Below, in pieces: positions 63,494 through 64,000 of a stretch of DNA of 64,000 nt. The translations under genes and the position numbers were made by a program. The stretch covers positions 21,335-85,334 of the forward strand of contig CAJWVZ010000011.1 of NCBI GenBank assembly GCA_913048385.1. Reading direction: 5' to 3'. Source of the stretch: an uncultured Gammaproteobacteria bacterium (lineage in GTDB: Bacteria > Pseudomonadota > Gammaproteobacteria > Pseudomonadales > Pseudohongiellaceae). Numbering within the stretch: the stretch's first letter is position 1; each line of letters opens with the position of its first letter. The notes under the pieces are model-generated. The model did not search any database. It worked only from the letters and a program-made list of their open reading frames with translations, and had not been told where the DNA came from.

Positions 63494-64000
63494 CTAGAAT
63501 GGACTCAGCACTTCTACCGCTATCCGCCACTCATTGTCTCTATTGAAACGCCATAACCTCATGTAGCTTGCCCGAAACCTTTCGTCGAGGATCTCGGTGT
63601 CTTCTGTCATTATGCCGTACGTAAAACCCATTTCCCGAGAAGTTGAAAGGTAACCGCCAGAATAGCTCAAGCTAATGGGGTTCGTGGTCAACAATTGACT
63701 ATCCAAAAAAGTTCCATATACCGAACTCGCTTCCTCTGCTCCTACGGCCGGCCCCATGCCCGGTAAATAAACGCGCGTGTTCTCCAATCCGTAACGTAAA
63801 AGTGCACGTTGACCGCCTCTAAAATTTATAGACTGTCCAAACCGATCGTCGGCGGCCCGCAATCCCTCCTGCGTTGTTAGGTCGTTCAAAACCAAAATAG
63901 GATCGATTGTCTCTTCAAACAATGGAAGCGTATCACTCCAATTTGGTGATACCTCAAGACTCAAAAATCCTGGAATTGGAACCACGATATCTGCCATTAA
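63494..64000 (-). CDS. Protein of unknown function, C-terminal part (possibly NTF2-like)
   Basis: The frame is open to the window edge, so the start is probably outside; an ATG at 63997 is present but the sequence there looks internal. The last 60 residues (SLSYSGGYLSTSREMGFTYGIM, then RFRASYMRLWRFNRDNEWRIAVEVLSPF) have the strand pattern of DUF4440/SnoaL NTF2-like domains. About 168 residues visible. Convergent with the glycosyltransferase, 25 bases between stops. Function unknown. Confidence 0.6.
   Translation of the reverse strand, partial: LMADIVVPIPGFLSLEVSPNWSDTLPLFEETIDPILVLNDLTTQEGLRAADDRFGQSINFRGGQRALLRYGLENTRVYLPGMGPAVGAEEASSVYGTFLDSQLLTTNPISLSYSGGYLSTSREMGFTYGIMTEDTEILDERFRASYMRLWRFNRDNEWRIAVEVLSPF

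Noticed and set aside
1..64000. Mobile elements, CRISPR arrays, tRNA or rRNA genes
   Set aside because: Looked for in the intergenic sequence on both strands; no direct-repeat array, transposase, integrase or RNA gene signature was found.

Overview
The window reads as chromosomal DNA of an aerobic, probably marine, gammaproteobacterium with moderate-to-low G+C. The case rests on gene content and order: a Pseudomonas-type nrdA (two ATP cones) and 415-residue nrdB, sbcB, dinG, a DUF349 protein, and a ubiC/phoR/phoU-pstBAC-pstS/ppk/ppx block like that of Pseudomonas and relatives. Many secreted oxidoreductases, short-chain dehydrogenases and CoA-handling enzymes fit an oligotrophic marine heterotroph of the OM182/SAR92 kind, but the taxon is inferred. 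I see no rRNA, tRNA, CRISPR array, transposase, integrase or phage gene.

Layout. 1-7.8 kb: the 5' part of a hydantoinase-B-like gene at the left edge, argF, then nrdA-nrdB behind a 740-base intergenic region carrying NrdR-box-like palindromes, a small coiled-coil gene and a MocA-like nucleotidyltransferase. 7.9-22.5 kb: housekeeping genes (cyclophilin, DinG helicase, DUF349 protein, acyltransferase, exonuclease I, pyrB, amidase, an unknown secreted protein, XdhC, ilvD). 22.5-27.8 kb: a periplasmic oxidation module of two paralogous four-helix membrane proteins, an unknown protein, a diheme cytochrome c and a PQQ alcohol dehydrogenase with lanthanide-type ligands, followed by an SDR on the other strand. 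28-33 kb: an fbiC-type fused FO synthase (F420/FO deazaflavin pathway), an NAD(P)-binding protein, and a membrane pair (LPG-synthase-like plus CDP-alcohol phosphatidyltransferase). 33-43.5 kb: an M20 peptidase and a copper-flavoured stretch: SURF1, a cytochrome c/copper-monooxygenase-like secreted protein with a secreted partner, two divergent CopC-like proteins, a thioesterase, a nitroreductase, a class-C beta-lactamase-like hydrolase, CopD and a canonical CopC. 43.6-48.5 kb: a minus-strand run ubiC - CaiB/BaiF CoA-transferase - SDR - SDR - ACAD10/11-like acyl-CoA dehydrogenase. 48.5-61.2 kb: OmpA-like protein and the phosphate block phoR, pstS-pstC-pstA-pstB-phoU, ppk and ppx. 61.5-64 kb: a GT39-type glycosyltransferase with an extra C-terminal beta domain, and a partial gene at the right edge.

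How the genes work together. The Pst transporter, PhoU and PhoR sense and import phosphate, and Ppk/Ppx make and break polyphosphate; yet phoB and ubiA, which normally stand between ubiC and phoR in related genomes, are absent here. Electrons from the PQQ dehydrogenase probably pass to the diheme cytochrome encoded just before it (4-base overlap). The 34.5-43.5 kb stretch is the best candidate for an undescribed system: a secreted cytochrome/copper-enzyme fusion among CopC-fold proteins, two of which have lost the usual copper ligands, and a textbook intrinsic-terminator hairpin lies inside the signal-peptide codons of the enzyme's downstream partner.
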